Shown here in pieces: positions 33,825 to 43,782 of a stretch of DNA of 64,000 bases. The DNA comes from Betaproteobacteria bacterium. GTDB lineage: Bacteria; Pseudomonadota; Gammaproteobacteria; Burkholderiales; SG8-41. The notes beneath the pieces are model-generated. The model was given only the letters and a program-made list of their open reading frames with translations. It did no database searches and had not been told where the DNA came from. A program made the translations under genes and the position numbers. Position 1 is the stretch's first letter, and each line of letters starts with the position of its first letter. Location of the stretch: positions 23,822-87,821 of the forward strand of contig OMIN01000099.1 of NCBI GenBank assembly GCA_900299145.1. Direction: 5' to 3'.

Positions 33825-34471
33825 CAACTTCCACGGCAGAACGCTCGCGTGAGTGCATCCGCGGCCTCTACGGCGTAACACCCGACACCGAAGACAGCGA
33901 AACGCTGATGCCACAGGTCCGCGCTGCGCTGGAAGGCGGCATGCGTCTTTTGCAGTATCGCAACAAAAGCACGGATCGCGCACTGCGCCGCTATCAGGCA
34001 TCCGCGATACAGGCCCTTTGCCTCGTCCACAACGCCGCGCTGATCGTAAACGACGACGTTGAATTGGCGCTGGAAGTCGACGCCGCAGGTGTGCACCTGG
34101 GGCGCGAGGATGGTTCGATTGCCGAAGCGCGCGCGCGGCTGGGGCCTGACAAGTTGATCGGCGCCACCTGCTACCGCCTGTTGGAGAACGCCGAGCGCGC
34201 GCTGAATGAGGGCGCCGATCACATCGCGTTCGGCAGTTTTTTTGTGTCGACGGTGAAACCCGGCGCGGTGCGTTCCACGCCGTCGATACTCACCGAAGCC
34301 AAACGTAAATTCGGCGTGCCGGTGGTGGCCATCGGCGGCATCACCACGGAAAACGCACCGGTGGTGATCAGCGCCGGTGCTGACAGCGTGGCGGTGATTA
34401 CGGCGCTGTTTGGCGCGCCGGATATCGCCGCCGCCGCGCGTCAATTCAACGCGCTGTTCGATAAGGATTGA
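33821..34471 (+). CDS. thiE: Thiamine-phosphate synthase
   Basis: A 216-residue TIM-barrel Thi[12 protein letters not shown] carries the pyrimidine-binding Gln/Arg, [25 protein letters not shown] the metal-binding Asp, IGATCY and [26 protein letters not shown] the phosphate loop. It joins HMP-PP and HET-P to thiamine phosphate. The ATG overlaps the thiD stop, so the two are translationally coupled; hemL follows after 16 bp. Confidence 0.93.
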   Translation: MTTSTAERSRECIRGLYGVTPDTEDSETLMPQVRAALEGGMRLLQYRNKSTDRALRRYQASAIQALCLVHNAALIVNDDVELALEVDAAGVHLGREDGSIAEARARLGPDKLIGATCYRLLENAERALNEGADHIAFGSFFVSTVKPGAVRSTPSILTEAKRKFGVPVVAIGGITTENAPVVISAGADSVAVITALFGAPDIAAAARQFNALFDKD

Positions 34472-34487
34472 AACGGTCAGGTGCCCG

Positions 34488-35765
34488 ATGAAACAAAGCC
34501 ATAAACTATTCAATCATGCACAACTGTTGATACCCGGCGGCGTGAATTCGCCGGTGCGGGCGTTTCGCTCGGTGGGCGGCATGCCGCCGTTTATCAAGCG
34601 CGGGCGCGGCTCGCAAATCTGGGATGCCGACGGCAATGTCTACATCGACTACGTCGGCTCATGGGGGCCGTTGATCGCGGGACACGCCCACCCGGAAGTC
34701 GTGAAGTCCGTGCAGCAAATCGCCGAGCGCGGCCTGTCGTTCGGCGCGCCCACCGAAGCGGAGTTAGAGATGGCGAGCCTGCTGGTAAAGCTGGTGCCGT
34801 CGATGGAGCAGGTGCGGTTGGTGAATTCCGGCACCGAGGCGACGATGAGCGCGATTCGTGTCGCGCGCGGCTATACGCGGCGCTCCAAGATCATCAAATT
34901 CGAGGGCTGTTATCACGGCCACGCCGACGCGCTGCTGGTGAAGGCGGGCTCCGGCGCGTTGACCTTCGGCCAGCCGTCATCAGCGGGCGTCCCGGCGGAA
35001 ACCGCGCAGCACACACTGGTGCTCGATTTCAATGACGAAGCGGCACTTAACACCGCGTTTGTGCGCGAGGGCAAAGACCTTGCAGCCGTTATTGTTGAGC
35101 CGGTGGTGGGCAACGCCAATTTGATCGCGCCCAAACCGGGCTTCCTGCAATTGCTGCGCGAGCTGTGCACGCGTCACGGGGTGGTGCTGATTTTCGACGA
35201 AGTGATGACGGGCTTTCGCGTGGCGCTGGGCGGCGCGCAGGCGCTCTACGGCATCACGCCGGATATGACCACGCTCGGCAAAGTCATCGGCGGCGGCATG
35301 CCGCTGGCGGCGTTCGGCGGGCGGCGCGACATCATGCAATGTCTCGCACCGCTGGGGCCGGTGTATCAGGCTGGCACGCTGTCAGGCAACCCGGTGGCGG
35401 TGGCGGCGGGTTTGGCGATGCTGCGCATTGTGCAAACCGCCGGTTTTTACGACAAGCTCACGGCCACCGCGTACGCCCTGTGCAAGGGCTTAAGCGAAGC
35501 CGCCGCCGGACGTCAGATCGCGTTTTCGGCGCAGCACGTGGGTGGCATGTTTGGCCTGTATTTCCGTGCCACCCCGCCGCAGACTTACGCGGAAGTGATG
35601 GAGTGTGACAGGGAGCGCTTTAACCAGTTTTTTCACGCCATGCTGGCCGAGGGCATTTATCTCGCGCCATCGGCCTATGAGGCCGGATTTGTGTCGTCAG
35701 CGCACACGGCGGCGGATATCGAAAAAACCGTGGCGGCGGCGGACAAGGCGTTTGCTGCCTTGTAA
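34488..35765 (+). CDS. hemL: Glutamate-1-semialdehyde 2,1-aminomutase
   Basis: A 425-residue class III PLP enzyme. [17 protein letters not shown] is the family N terminus, [20 protein letters not shown] the PLP-phosphate region, [15 protein letters not shown] the PLP-ring Asp, and [18 protein letters not shown] holds the Schiff-base Lys near residue 265. It makes 5-aminolevulinate in the C5 heme pathway; hemB at 37553 uses the product. ATG 34488 is chosen over 34410, which lies inside thiE. Confidence 0.94.
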   Translation: MKQSHKLFNHAQLLIPGGVNSPVRAFRSVGGMPPFIKRGRGSQIWDADGNVYIDYVGSWGPLIAGHAHPEVVKSVQQIAERGLSFGAPTEAELEMASLLVKLVPSMEQVRLVNSGTEATMSAIRVARGYTRRSKIIKFEGCYHGHADALLVKAGSGALTFGQPSSAGVPAETAQHTLVLDFNDEAALNTAFVREGKDLAAVIVEPVVGNANLIAPKPGFLQLLRELCTRHGVVLIFDEVMTGFRVALGGAQALYGITPDMTTLGKVIGGGMPLAAFGGRRDIMQCLAPLGPVYQAGTLSGNPVAVAAGLAMLRIVQTAGFYDKLTATAYALCKGLSEAAAGRQIAFSAQHVGGMFGLYFRATPPQTYAEVMECDRERFNQFFHAMLAEGIYLAPSAYEAGFVSSAHTAADIEKTVAAADKAFAAL

Positions 35766-35773
35766 AAAATTCA

Positions 35774-35791
35774 TTTAAAACAAATGCTTAT
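35774..35791 (-). repeat. Dispersed IHF-like AT-rich motif, copy 11
   Basis: ATAAGCATTTGTTTTAAA on the minus strand, 9 bp after the hemL stop. In the rest of the gap to 35920 I see nothing else. Confidence 0.6.
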
Positions 35792-35920
35792 TAAAGGCGT
35801 CGACAAAGTTAGCGCCCGCTCTTCTACGCCGCTCCGCTCCAGGCTAACGCAATAGGGAGGTAGCCGCTTGCGCCGAGCGCAGGCCGTTGTCTGGCCGAAG
35901 TCGCAGCGTGAACGGCGGGC

Positions 35921-36592
35921 CTAGCGCAGCCCGGCCATGAACTCCGACACAGCCGCCATTTCGCGATCCGACAATTTGGCGGCAACCGTGCGCATCATCC
36001 CGTTGGGATCGTTCTTACGCTCGCCGGCGCGAAATGCCTTGAGTTGCGCGGCGGTGTATTCCGCGTGCTGGCCGCCCACGCGCGGATACTGCGCGGGCAG
36101 GCCCGCGCCGTTGGGCGAGTGGCACGAAGCGCACGCGGCCACATTCTTGGCGGCAATCCCGCCGCGGTAAATCAACTGGCCCTGCTTGACCAGCTCGGGA
36201 TCGCGCGCGGCGCGTGGGCGCGCGGTCTGGCTGGAATAATATGCGGCGACATTTTTCATGTCGTCGTCCGACAGCGGCGCCGCCATGCCGGCCATCACGG
36301 CGTTGTTGCGCTCGGCGGGCTTGCCGTCTTTCGATTTGAAATTGCTCAACTGTTTGTAGATATATTCGGCGTGCTGGCCGGCGAGGCTGGGATTGGCGGC
36401 GAGCGGGCTGTTGCCGTCCGGCCCATGGCAGGCGGCGCAGACTTTACCGGCGATTTCCTGGCCCTTGGCCACGTCACCCTTGACGACGAATTGCGCGGAT
36501 GCGGGGGTCACCACGAGTGAGCCAAAAACTGCCGTGGCAGCCGCAGCTGCCGTAGTCGTAATTATTGCCCGGAATTTCGACCGGAGAGTCAT
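35921..36592 (-). CDS. Diheme cytochrome c4-type protein
   Basis: A 223-residue exported cytochrome with two heme-c sites, CAACH (residues 52-56) and CASCH (154-158), each followed by a homologous domain with the distal Met in an MAGMA or GMMRTVAAKLSD context. A signal peptide ends VVTPASA. The duplicated layout is cytochrome c4, a membrane-anchored or periplasmic electron carrier to terminal oxidases. It diverges from engB, the usual neighbour in betaproteobacteria. Confidence 0.9.
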   Translation of the reverse strand: MTLRSKFRAIITTTAAAAATAVFGSLVVTPASAQFVVKGDVAKGQEIAGKVCAACHGPDGNSPLAANPSLAGQHAEYIYKQLSNFKSKDGKPAERNNAVMAGMAAPLSDDDMKNVAAYYSSQTARPRAARDPELVKQGQLIYRGGIAAKNVAACASCHSPNGAGLPAQYPRVGGQHAEYTAAQLKAFRAGERKNDPNGMMRTVAAKLSDREMAAVSEFMAGLR

Positions 36593-36701
36593 AAATGCTC
36601 CGCAAATAGATCTAGTGTCAGTAGTCCCGTATTGTATAGTACGCTGCCAACCCCGCGCCAGAGCAGTGCCGGCGGCATTTTTGGTTTATTAACAAGGCCC
36701 T

Positions 36702-37313
36702 ATGACCACGCCGACCGTCGAATATCAGGCTTCCGCGCACAAACTCGAAGAGATGCCGCCCGACACGGGCCGCGAGGTGGCGTTCGCCGGGCGCTCCAAC
36801 GCCGGCAAGTCGAGTGCGATCAACGCGCTGGCAAGCCGCCATCGGCTAGCGTTCGTCAGTAAAACGCCGGGCCGCACGCAGACCATCAATTTTTTTGGCG
36901 TCGGCAAAAATCAGCGCTGGGTGGATTTGCCGGGCTACGGTTTCGCCAAGGTTTCGCAGAAAGAACGCGAATACTGGGGCGAGTTAATAAGCGCTTACCT
37001 GATGAACCGTAATTCATTGATTGGATTGATTTTATTGTCAGATTCCCGGCATGGCATCAAGCCGCTCGACGAGCAGTTGATCAGCTGGTTTGCGCCCACT
37101 AACCGGCCCATTCACGTGCTGCTGACCAAGTGCGACAAGCTGTCGCAAAGCGCGTGCGCCAAGGCGTTGCGGGAGGCCCAGAGCCTGCTGACGCGGCGCT
37201 ACGCGAACTGCTCGGTGCAGCTTTTTTCGGCGACGGTGGGCAAGGGTGTGACGCAAGCCAATTCGCTGCTGGCGGATTGGTTGGGCCAAAAAGATAAAGC
37301 CCCCGGAGATTGA
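36702..37313 (+). CDS. engB: Ribosome-biogenesis GTPase EngB (YsxC/YihA)
   Basis: A 203-residue EngB. GRSNAGKSSAINAL is the G1 P-loop, TPGRTQTINFF the G2 region, DLPGYGFAKVS the G3 and LTKCDKLS the G4. It binds GTP and helps assemble the 50S subunit. The codons for LIGLILLSD form an AT-rich patch matching the dispersed motif, in contrast to the GC-rich rest. The last codons and the stop lie in the stem of the first of several hairpins, so termination overlaps the gene end. Confidence 0.93.
   Translation: MTTPTVEYQASAHKLEEMPPDTGREVAFAGRSNAGKSSAINALASRHRLAFVSKTPGRTQTINFFGVGKNQRWVDLPGYGFAKVSQKEREYWGELISAYLMNRNSLIGLILLSDSRHGIKPLDEQLISWFAPTNRPIHVLLTKCDKLSQSACAKALREAQSLLTRRYANCSVQLFSATVGKGVTQANSLLADWLGQKDKAPGD
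37021..37037 (+). repeat. Dispersed AT-rich motif, copy 12 (inside engB)
   Basis: TTGGATTGATTTTATTG, sharing the TTGATTTTATTG half with copies 4 and 9. The 5' half is diverged, so this is a weak member. Confidence 0.35.
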
Positions 37314-37410
37314 ACGAAGCCGGGGGTTTTAAAAGAAAAAACCCCGGAGATTGAATGAAGCCGGAGGTCTCAAAAGAAAAAACCCCCGGCTAAGGGGAGG
37401 AAGCCGGGGG
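37300..37410 (+). terminator. Tandem hairpin array after engB (41-bp period)
   Basis: Three consecutive units start near 37301, 37342 and 37383, each a C-run/G-run hairpin followed by an AAAAGAAAAAA-type spacer. Hairpin 1 pairs CCCCCGG with CCGGGGG and includes the engB stop; hairpin 2 is a slightly decayed copy; hairpin 3 pairs CCCCCGGC with GCCGGGGG around TAAGGGGAGGAA. T4 follows hairpin 1. The first two units are near-identical, so they arose by tandem duplication. Confidence 0.7.
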
Positions 37411-37488
37411 CGAAAAAGCCTTAATTGCGGGATCGCGAATCAAGGCGCCCGCCCAGGGAGGTGAAGCGGGAGACGTAAAACGCCGTCT
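37383..37488 (+). ncRNA. Candidate structured RNA with GGA-containing loops
   Basis: Hairpin 3 (37383-37410, loop TAAGGGGAGGAA), a second hairpin CCCGC/GCGGG (37448-37470, loop CCAGGGAGGTGAA) and a third AGACG/CGTCT (37471-37488) follow each other. The first two loops share the AGGG(G)AGG core. GGA in hairpin loops is the CsrA/RsmA recognition pattern, so an sRNA or leader of hemB is possible. No promoter was identified; this is inference. Confidence 0.3.
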
Positions 37489-37507
37489 GTTCCTAAGACG
37501 CTTATAA

Positions 37508-38554
<1,047 letters not shown>

Positions 38555-38603
38555 TATTTAAGAAAACTAGACTACGTGATGCCAGTACACAACTCCACAT
38601 ACG

Positions 38604-38939
38604 ATGTCACTTGCAAATCGAATTAAGGACGCTAGGACTCGAGTTGGATTGAGTCAAGCTGATCTCGCAAGGCTATGCGGGATGGCCCAGTCTTCAATTC
38701 ATGATCTCGAAAGTGGAAAGACCAAATCGATGCGTGATTCTACGTTGCTTCAAATGGCGAAAGCGTTGGGGCAGCCTGCCGAATGGCTCGCTTTCGGCAA
38801 CGATCCTGAAATCAAAATTCCTGTTTCGCCGCGACAGTCGAAGTTTGAACAAGATTTTTTGGATGATTTTCGTAAACTATCCGGACAAGAAAAAAAGATT
38901 GTCATTCGTTTGGTGCGCAGTTTAACAATTGACAAATAA
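38604..38939 (+). CDS. XRE-family helix-turn-helix regulator
   Basis: A 111-residue protein. MSLANRIKDARTRVGLSQADLARLCGMAQSSIHDLESGKTKSMRDSTLLQMAKALGQPAEWL (residues 1-62) is a complete Cro/C1-type HTH, followed by a short tail rich in charged residues. The gene is AT-rich with A/T-ending codons, unlike its GC-rich neighbours, which points to recent acquisition. No recognisable partner toxin or phage gene is adjacent. Its role is unknown; it could be an orphan phage-type repressor. Confidence 0.82.
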   Translation: MSLANRIKDARTRVGLSQADLARLCGMAQSSIHDLESGKTKSMRDSTLLQMAKALGQPAEWLAFGNDPEIKIPVSPRQSKFEQDFLDDFRKLSGQEKKIVIRLVRSLTIDK

Positions 38940-38971
38940 CGCTTCGGTCGGAACGAGTAGTGCGTTACAAC

Positions 38972-39562
38972 CTACATCTCCGCCAACAACTCCTCCACCG
39001 CCGCCAGTTTGGCCCGCTCCATAGCCTTTCCCGCCGGCGAGGTTTTCACCGGCAGCCGCGCATCGCGCGGTGACAGGACGGCGATTTCGATTTCCACGCC
39101 GTCGTCGTCTACGGTGAACAGCGGCACGGTGATGCGGGCGTCGCCGCTGTAGAGCGTGGTTTGATCGGCTTCGTAATCCGCGCCCAAGTCGATGAGATGC
39201 AGTTCAACGCCCTTGATGTCGTCGGTGAACAATTGCAACTGAATGCCGGCGTATTTGCCGGCGATGCCGGAGAGCACGTTGCCGACCAGATGCGGGTTGA
39301 ACTTTTCCAGCGCGGTCATGGCGCGCACGGCGATTTCGCGCAGTTCGGTGAGTTGTTCGCGGTGGGCGTCGGGCTGGTATATCTCGCGATACTCTCTTAG
39401 TGCAATGTCGATTTCGTCGTTGCCGGGCAGATTTCGGGTGTCGGCTACGCCCGCCTGGCGGGCAGCCTTGCGCTTGGCGAGGCCGTGGTCTTCGACGCCG
39501 TCTTCGGCCATGATGCGCGCGGCCAGATGGGCGATGCGGTTGCGCTCGTCGTTGCGCGGCAT
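38972..39562 (-). CDS. Conserved-looking protein of unknown function
   Basis: A 196-residue soluble protein I do not recognise. The N terminus is Arg-rich and charged (MPRNDERNRIAHLAARIMAEDG), followed by a helical AKRKAARQAGV region and a beta-rich, acidic C-terminal half (LFTDDIKGVELHLIDLGADYEADQTTLYSGDARITVPLFTVDDDGVEIEIAVL). No membrane segment or signal is present. Codon use matches the core genes, so it is a genuine gene. It lies 14 bp after the mrcA gene on the same strand, separated by a copy of the AT-rich motif. Confidence 0.75.
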   Translation of the reverse strand: MPRNDERNRIAHLAARIMAEDGVEDHGLAKRKAARQAGVADTRNLPGNDEIDIALREYREIYQPDAHREQLTELREIAVRAMTALEKFNPHLVGNVLSGIAGKYAGIQLQLFTDDIKGVELHLIDLGADYEADQTTLYSGDARITVPLFTVDDDGVEIEIAVLSPRDARLPVKTSPAGKAMERAKLAAVEELLAEM

Positions 39563-39575
39563 TTTAAAATACTCA

Positions 39576-39593
39576 ATTAAAACAATTGGTTAC
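39576..39593 (-). repeat. Dispersed IHF-like AT-rich motif, copy 14 (mrcA stop)
   Basis: GTAACCAATTGTTTTAAT on the minus strand, extended by TGAGTATTTTA. It encodes the last residues (NQLF) and the TAA stop of mrcA. Confidence 0.65.
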
Positions 39594-41874
39594 GTGCGCT
39601 GTCTGGCGCAGGTGCGGGCGTGCCCGGCGGCGCACCGCCCGGCGCACCTTCAGCCGGGGTTTCGCCTTCACCGCGCGGGCCGTTTTCCTGATACACGGCG
39701 TCGGCGCCGGCGCCCACAAGGCCCTGCGGCACTTCGAGCGGCACTTCGGGCACGCCTTTCAGCACGGCACCCATGTATTGAATCCAGATCGGCAGCGCCA
39801 CCGCACCGCCGGTTTCGTTGCGGCCCAGCGTTGTGGGCTGGTCGTAGCCCACCCACGCCACGGCCACGAGTTCCGAGTTGTAGCCGCCAAACCACGCATC
39901 GAGAAAATCATTGGTGGTGCCGGTTTTGCCGGCGAGATCGCCGCGGCCAAGTTTCATTGCCGACGCGGCAGTGCCGAAGCGCACCACGTCGCGCATCATG
40001 TTGGTCATGATGTAGGCGTTGCGTTCGTCGATGACTTTTTCGGCGTTTTCTTTGGCGCGCACGGGCTTTTCGGTGTAGAGGACCGTGCCTTTGCTGTCTT
40101 CGATGCGCTGAATGAAATACGGTTTGATGCGAAAGCCGCCATTGGCAAACACCGAGTAGCCGCCGACCATTTGCATCGGCGTGACGTTACCCGCCCCAAG
40201 CGCCATGGTGAGATACGGCGGATGCAGCTTGGCATCAAAGCCAAAGCGCGTGATGTAGTCCTGCGCATACTTGGTGCCGATGGCTTGCAGGATGCGGATC
40301 GACACGAGATTTTTCGAACGCACCAGCGCCTGGCGCATGGTAATCGGGCCGTCGTAGGTGCCGTCGTAGTTCTTGGGTTCCCACGCTTCGCCGCCGGTTT
40401 GTGCGGCGGAAAACGTCAGCGGCGCATCGTCAATAATGGAGCCGGGGCCGAAGCCTTTTTCCAGGGAGGCCGAGTAGATGAACGGCTTGAAGCTGGAGCC
40501 GGGCTGGCGCAGCGCCTGTGTGGCGTGGTTGAACTGCGAACGCGTGAAATCAAAGCCCCCGGCAATCGCGCGGATGGCGCCGTCACGCGGATCAGCCGAG
40601 ATCAGCATGGATTCAGCGGCAGGCAGTTGGGTGATCGACCAGCGCTTTTTATCGTCGGCCTGCACGCGAATGATGGCGCCACGGCGTATACGCAGGTTCG
40701 GCCCGGCTTTGTCGGTCAATGCCTCTGCAGCAAATTTGAGGCCGGCCTCGGTGATTTCGATTTGCTCGCCGTTGCGCCGGTGCGCCTTGACGCGCTTGGG
40801 TGTGGCTTCGGTTACCACCGCAGAATAGATGTCTTCACTGTCAGGGTAGTCTGTCAGTGCGTCATCCAGCGTTTCTTCCGTGGCGTTGGCCGGCAGCTCG
40901 GCATACGCTTCCGGGCCGCGATAACCGTGGCGCCGGTCATAGGCGAGCAAGCCCGCACGCAAGGCGGCATTGGCGGCCGTCTGGTGATTGACGAAAATGG
41001 TAGTGTGAACCTTGAGGCCCATCGCGTAGGCGTTTTCCTTGTAACGCTCATACATGGCCTGACGCACCATCTCGGCAACATAGTCGGCCTTGGTGGCGAA
41101 TTCATTCAGCTCATTCTTTATCGCCAGCGGCTGCTTGTCGGCATTGGCCTGATCCTCAGCGCTGATGACGTTGATGTCGCGCATGCGCCGCAGCACGTAT
41201 TGCTGGCGCTGTTTGGCGCGCGCCGGATTGGCGACCGGGTTAAAGATGGACGGACCTTTGGGCAAACCGGCGAGCATGGCAATCTCGGCCAGTGACAGCG
41301 CCTCCAGTGGTTTGCCGTAGTAGATGCGTGCAGCGGACGCGAAGCCATACGCGCGTTGGCCGAGGTAAATCTGGTTGATATAAAGCTCGAGGATTTGCTC
41401 TTTGGTCAGGCTGGATTCAATTTTGAAAGCCAACAGCATTTCGTTGACTTTGCGCGTGACGGTTTTCTCGCGCGTCAGAAAGAAGTTGCGTGCGACCTGC
41501 ATGGTGATAGTGGACGCACCCTGCCGCGGGCCGATGTGGGTGAAGTTGGCGAGCGCCGCGCGGGCAACACCAAGGTAATCCACGCCTTTGTGCTGAAAAT
41601 AGCGTTCGTCTTCGGCCGCCAGAATCGCATCCACCAGCGACTTGGGGACTTCCTTGATGGTCACCACCGAGCGGCGTTCTTCGCCAAATTCCCCAATTAA
41701 CTTGCCTTCCGCGCTGTACACGCGCAGCGGAACCTTTGGCCGGTAATCGGTCACAATATCAAGTGCCGGCAGCGTGGGCCAGATCATGGCGGCGGCAAAG
41801 CCCAACAATAGGGCTGTTGCAAAAATACCTACGACCACCAGTAATAGGGGGTAAAGCAACCAACGAGCAGACAT
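39577..41874 (-). CDS. mrcA: Penicillin-binding protein 1A, bifunctional PG synthase
   Basis: A 765-residue class A PBP. An N-terminal membrane anchor is followed by the GT51 transglycosylase (AEDERYFQHKGVDYLGVARA, QGASTITMQVARNFF, KEQILELYINQIYLGQRAYG) and, after the OB-like insert, the transpeptidase with SxxK in RQPGSSFKPFIYSASL, SKN in RSKNLVS and KTGT in LAGKTGTTNDFLDAWFGG. A proline/alanine-rich tail ends the protein. It diverges from pilM across 235 bp, the standard arrangement in proteobacteria. Confidence 0.94.
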   Translation of the reverse strand: MSARWLLYPLLLVVVGIFATALLLGFAAAMIWPTLPALDIVTDYRPKVPLRVYSAEGKLIGEFGEERRSVVTIKEVPKSLVDAILAAEDERYFQHKGVDYLGVARAALANFTHIGPRQGASTITMQVARNFFLTREKTVTRKVNEMLLAFKIESSLTKEQILELYINQIYLGQRAYGFASAARIYYGKPLEALSLAEIAMLAGLPKGPSIFNPVANPARAKQRQQYVLRRMRDINVISAEDQANADKQPLAIKNELNEFATKADYVAEMVRQAMYERYKENAYAMGLKVHTTIFVNHQTAANAALRAGLLAYDRRHGYRGPEAYAELPANATEETLDDALTDYPDSEDIYSAVVTEATPKRVKAHRRNGEQIEITEAGLKFAAEALTDKAGPNLRIRRGAIIRVQADDKKRWSITQLPAAESMLISADPRDGAIRAIAGGFDFTRSQFNHATQALRQPGSSFKPFIYSASLEKGFGPGSIIDDAPLTFSAAQTGGEAWEPKNYDGTYDGPITMRQALVRSKNLVSIRILQAIGTKYAQDYITRFGFDAKLHPPYLTMALGAGNVTPMQMVGGYSVFANGGFRIKPYFIQRIEDSKGTVLYTEKPVRAKENAEKVIDERNAYIMTNMMRDVVRFGTAASAMKLGRGDLAGKTGTTNDFLDAWFGGYNSELVAVAWVGYDQPTTLGRNETGGAVALPIWIQYMGAVLKGVPEVPLEVPQGLVGAGADAVYQENGPRGEGETPAEGAPGGAPPGTPAPAPDSARNQLF

Positions 41875-42109
41875 TTAGCGGTGGCCTTGTAAGGGATATC
41901 TTCTGAAAATTCCGGTACTTAGGCGCTTTTGTTTACAGGGCACTTGAATGTCTACCGCCGTCAAAATTTACAAGCTACACTATATCCCAGAATACGAATT
42001 CGATTTACGACTTGCCCCGTGCAGGAACGCTGTCGGCGAATGAATTTGTTGCTTGGACTAAACAGGTTACGTTTAACCATTAAAGTTATTTGTAGGCGAA
42101 AACTCCCTT
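41875..42109. promoter_or_regulatory. mrcA-pilM divergent control region
   Basis: This AT-richer 235-bp gap must carry both promoters. A small palindrome GGTTA-CGTT-TAACC lies at 42065-42078, 32 bp before pilM. The word GGTTACGTTTAAC also occurs next to repeat copy 8 at about 24.8 kb. No confident -10/-35 pair was assigned. Confidence 0.4.
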
Positions 42110-43222
42110 ATGCCTATACCCAAAGTCAAATTCTCAGGAGTGCTGGATGCCGTCGAAGGCCTGTTCAAGGCCAAGACGCCGCCATTGATTGGCATGGACA
42201 TCAGCACGTCAGCTGTCAAGATGGTGGAACTCTCTGATTCCGGCAACAGGATGTATCGCATTGAGCGTTACGCCATCGAGCCTCTGCCCAAAGATTCGGT
42301 AGTGGAAGGCAACATCAATAATCTGGATGCGGTCAGCGAGGCGGTTAAACGTTGTCACAATCGACTGGGAAGCAATATTAGAAATGTGGCCATTGCCTTA
42401 CCCAATGCCGCAGTCATCACCAAGAAAATCCTGGTGCCCGCCGGTTTGACCGAAGAAGAGATAGAAGTTCAAGTCGAAACCGAGGCCAATCAATATATTC
42501 CGTTTTCTCTGGACGAGGTGAACCTGGATTTTCAGGTCATAGGCCCCGCGCCCGGCAGCGAAGAAGACGTGGAAGTCCTAATCGCCGCCTCGCGCAAGGA
42601 AAAGGTTGAAGATCGAGTGGCAGCCACCGAAGTGGCGGGCCTGAAGGCGGTGGTAGTGGATGTGGATCTGTTGGCTGCTCAAAGCGCCTACGAGTTGATC
42701 GAGTCACAACTGCCGGACAAGGGCTTGGATCAGAACATTGCGATCGTCGATGTCGGCGCCTCCTTTACCACGGTCAATGTCCTGCGCAATGGGCAATCCA
42801 TCTACCTGCGTGAACAGCCGTTCGGCGGCTCGCAGTTGACGCAGGAAATCCAAGAGAAATTCGGACTTTCCCGGGAGGAAGCGGAAGTTGCCAAACGCTC
42901 CGGCGGCTTGCCCGACAACTACGAAACCGACGTGCTGAATCCGTTCATGGAGACCTTCGGTCTGGAAATCGCGCGCGCGTTGCAGTTCTTTTTCCCTTCG
43001 ACCCAATACAATCAGGTGAACCACATCGTGCTGTCGGGCGGCTGTGCCGCGTTGCCGGGCGTGGACGCAGTGGTAGCGCAACGCACGCAGGTAAACACCT
43101 TGGTTGCCAACCCTTTCGCCAACATGGCCTTGTCTAATAAGGTGCGCCCGAAGAACCTGCAACAGGACGCACCTTCGATGATGGTGGCTTGCGGTTTGGC
43201 ACTGCGGAGGTTCGACGCATGA
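42110..43222 (+). CDS. pilM: Type IV pilus assembly protein PilM
   Basis: A 370-residue actin-like ATPase. PPLIGMDISTSAVKMVELSDSGNRMYRIERYAIEPLPKDSVVEGNI is the PilM N terminus, followed by AIALPNAAVITKKILVPAGLTEEEIEVQVETEANQYIPFSLDEVNLDFQVIG and the second phosphate region AIVDVGASFTTVNVL. It sits in the cytoplasm and binds the N-terminal tail of PilN. It is the first gene of pilMNOPQ. Confidence 0.93.
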   Translation: MPIPKVKFSGVLDAVEGLFKAKTPPLIGMDISTSAVKMVELSDSGNRMYRIERYAIEPLPKDSVVEGNINNLDAVSEAVKRCHNRLGSNIRNVAIALPNAAVITKKILVPAGLTEEEIEVQVETEANQYIPFSLDEVNLDFQVIGPAPGSEEDVEVLIAASRKEKVEDRVAATEVAGLKAVVVDVDLLAAQSAYELIESQLPDKGLDQNIAIVDVGASFTTVNVLRNGQSIYLREQPFGGSQLTQEIQEKFGLSREEAEVAKRSGGLPDNYETDVLNPFMETFGLEIARALQFFFPSTQYNQVNHIVLSGGCAALPGVDAVVAQRTQVNTLVANPFANMALSNKVRPKNLQQDAPSMMVACGLALRRFDA

Positions 43223-43776
43223 TGCGAATTAATCTGCTGCCACATCGCGAGGCGCGACGCAAAGCACAACAAAAGCAGTTCTTCATTGCCTTGGGTGTGG
43301 TGATCGGCGTCGGTGCAGCCGTGGCTTATGGGGTCTACTACCATCTGGGCAATCAGTTCGACGAACAAGTCGCGCGCAACAAGTATCTGACCGATGAAAT
43401 TGCCAAGGTCGACAAGGACATCGCGGAAATAAATCGCCTGAAGGATCAAACCGCTTCTCTGCTCGCGCGTAAGCAGGTCGTGGAAACCCTGCAGAGCAAT
43501 CGCTCCGAAACAGTGCACTTGCTGGATCAACTGGTGCGGCAACTGCCCGACGGCATGTATCTGCGTTCCGTGAGGCAACAAGGTGCCAAGGTTGCAATAA
43601 ACGGGGTGACTCAGTCCCAGGCGCGGGTGTCCACCCTGATGCGCAATCTCGAGTCTTCCCAGAAACTCAACAATCCCGCACTGGTTGAGATCAAGGCGTT
43701 GTCGCAAGGCGTTACCCGCGCCAACGAGTTCACGATGAACGTCAATATCGTGCGGCCCAAGCCGGAAAAAGGATAG
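43219..43776 (+). CDS. pilN: Type IV pilus assembly protein PilN
   Basis: A 185-residue inner-membrane protein. The conserved MMRINLLPHREARR N terminus binds PilM; one membrane segment (FFIALGVVIGVGAAVAYGVYY) and a coiled coil (KYLTDEIAKVDKDIAEINRLKDQTASLL) follow. The start at 43219 overlaps the pilM stop (ATGATG); the alternative ATG is 3 bp later. It forms the PilN-PilO heterodimer. Confidence 0.92.
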   Translation: MMRINLLPHREARRKAQQKQFFIALGVVIGVGAAVAYGVYYHLGNQFDEQVARNKYLTDEIAKVDKDIAEINRLKDQTASLLARKQVVETLQSNRSETVHLLDQLVRQLPDGMYLRSVRQQGAKVAINGVTQSQARVSTLMRNLESSQKLNNPALVEIKALSQGVTRANEFTMNVNIVRPKPEKG

Positions 43777-43782
43777 TTCGCC

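Noticed and set aside
39586..41295. Long plus-strand open frame opposite mrcA (569 codons).
   Set aside because: Antisense shadow of a GC-rich gene; low-complexity His/Arg/Gly composition, no domain, no ribosome site.
42065..42090. GGTTACGTTTAACC and following AT bases as a further motif copy before pilM.
   Set aside because: Shares only the GTAACC end with the motif; kept as a small palindrome instead.
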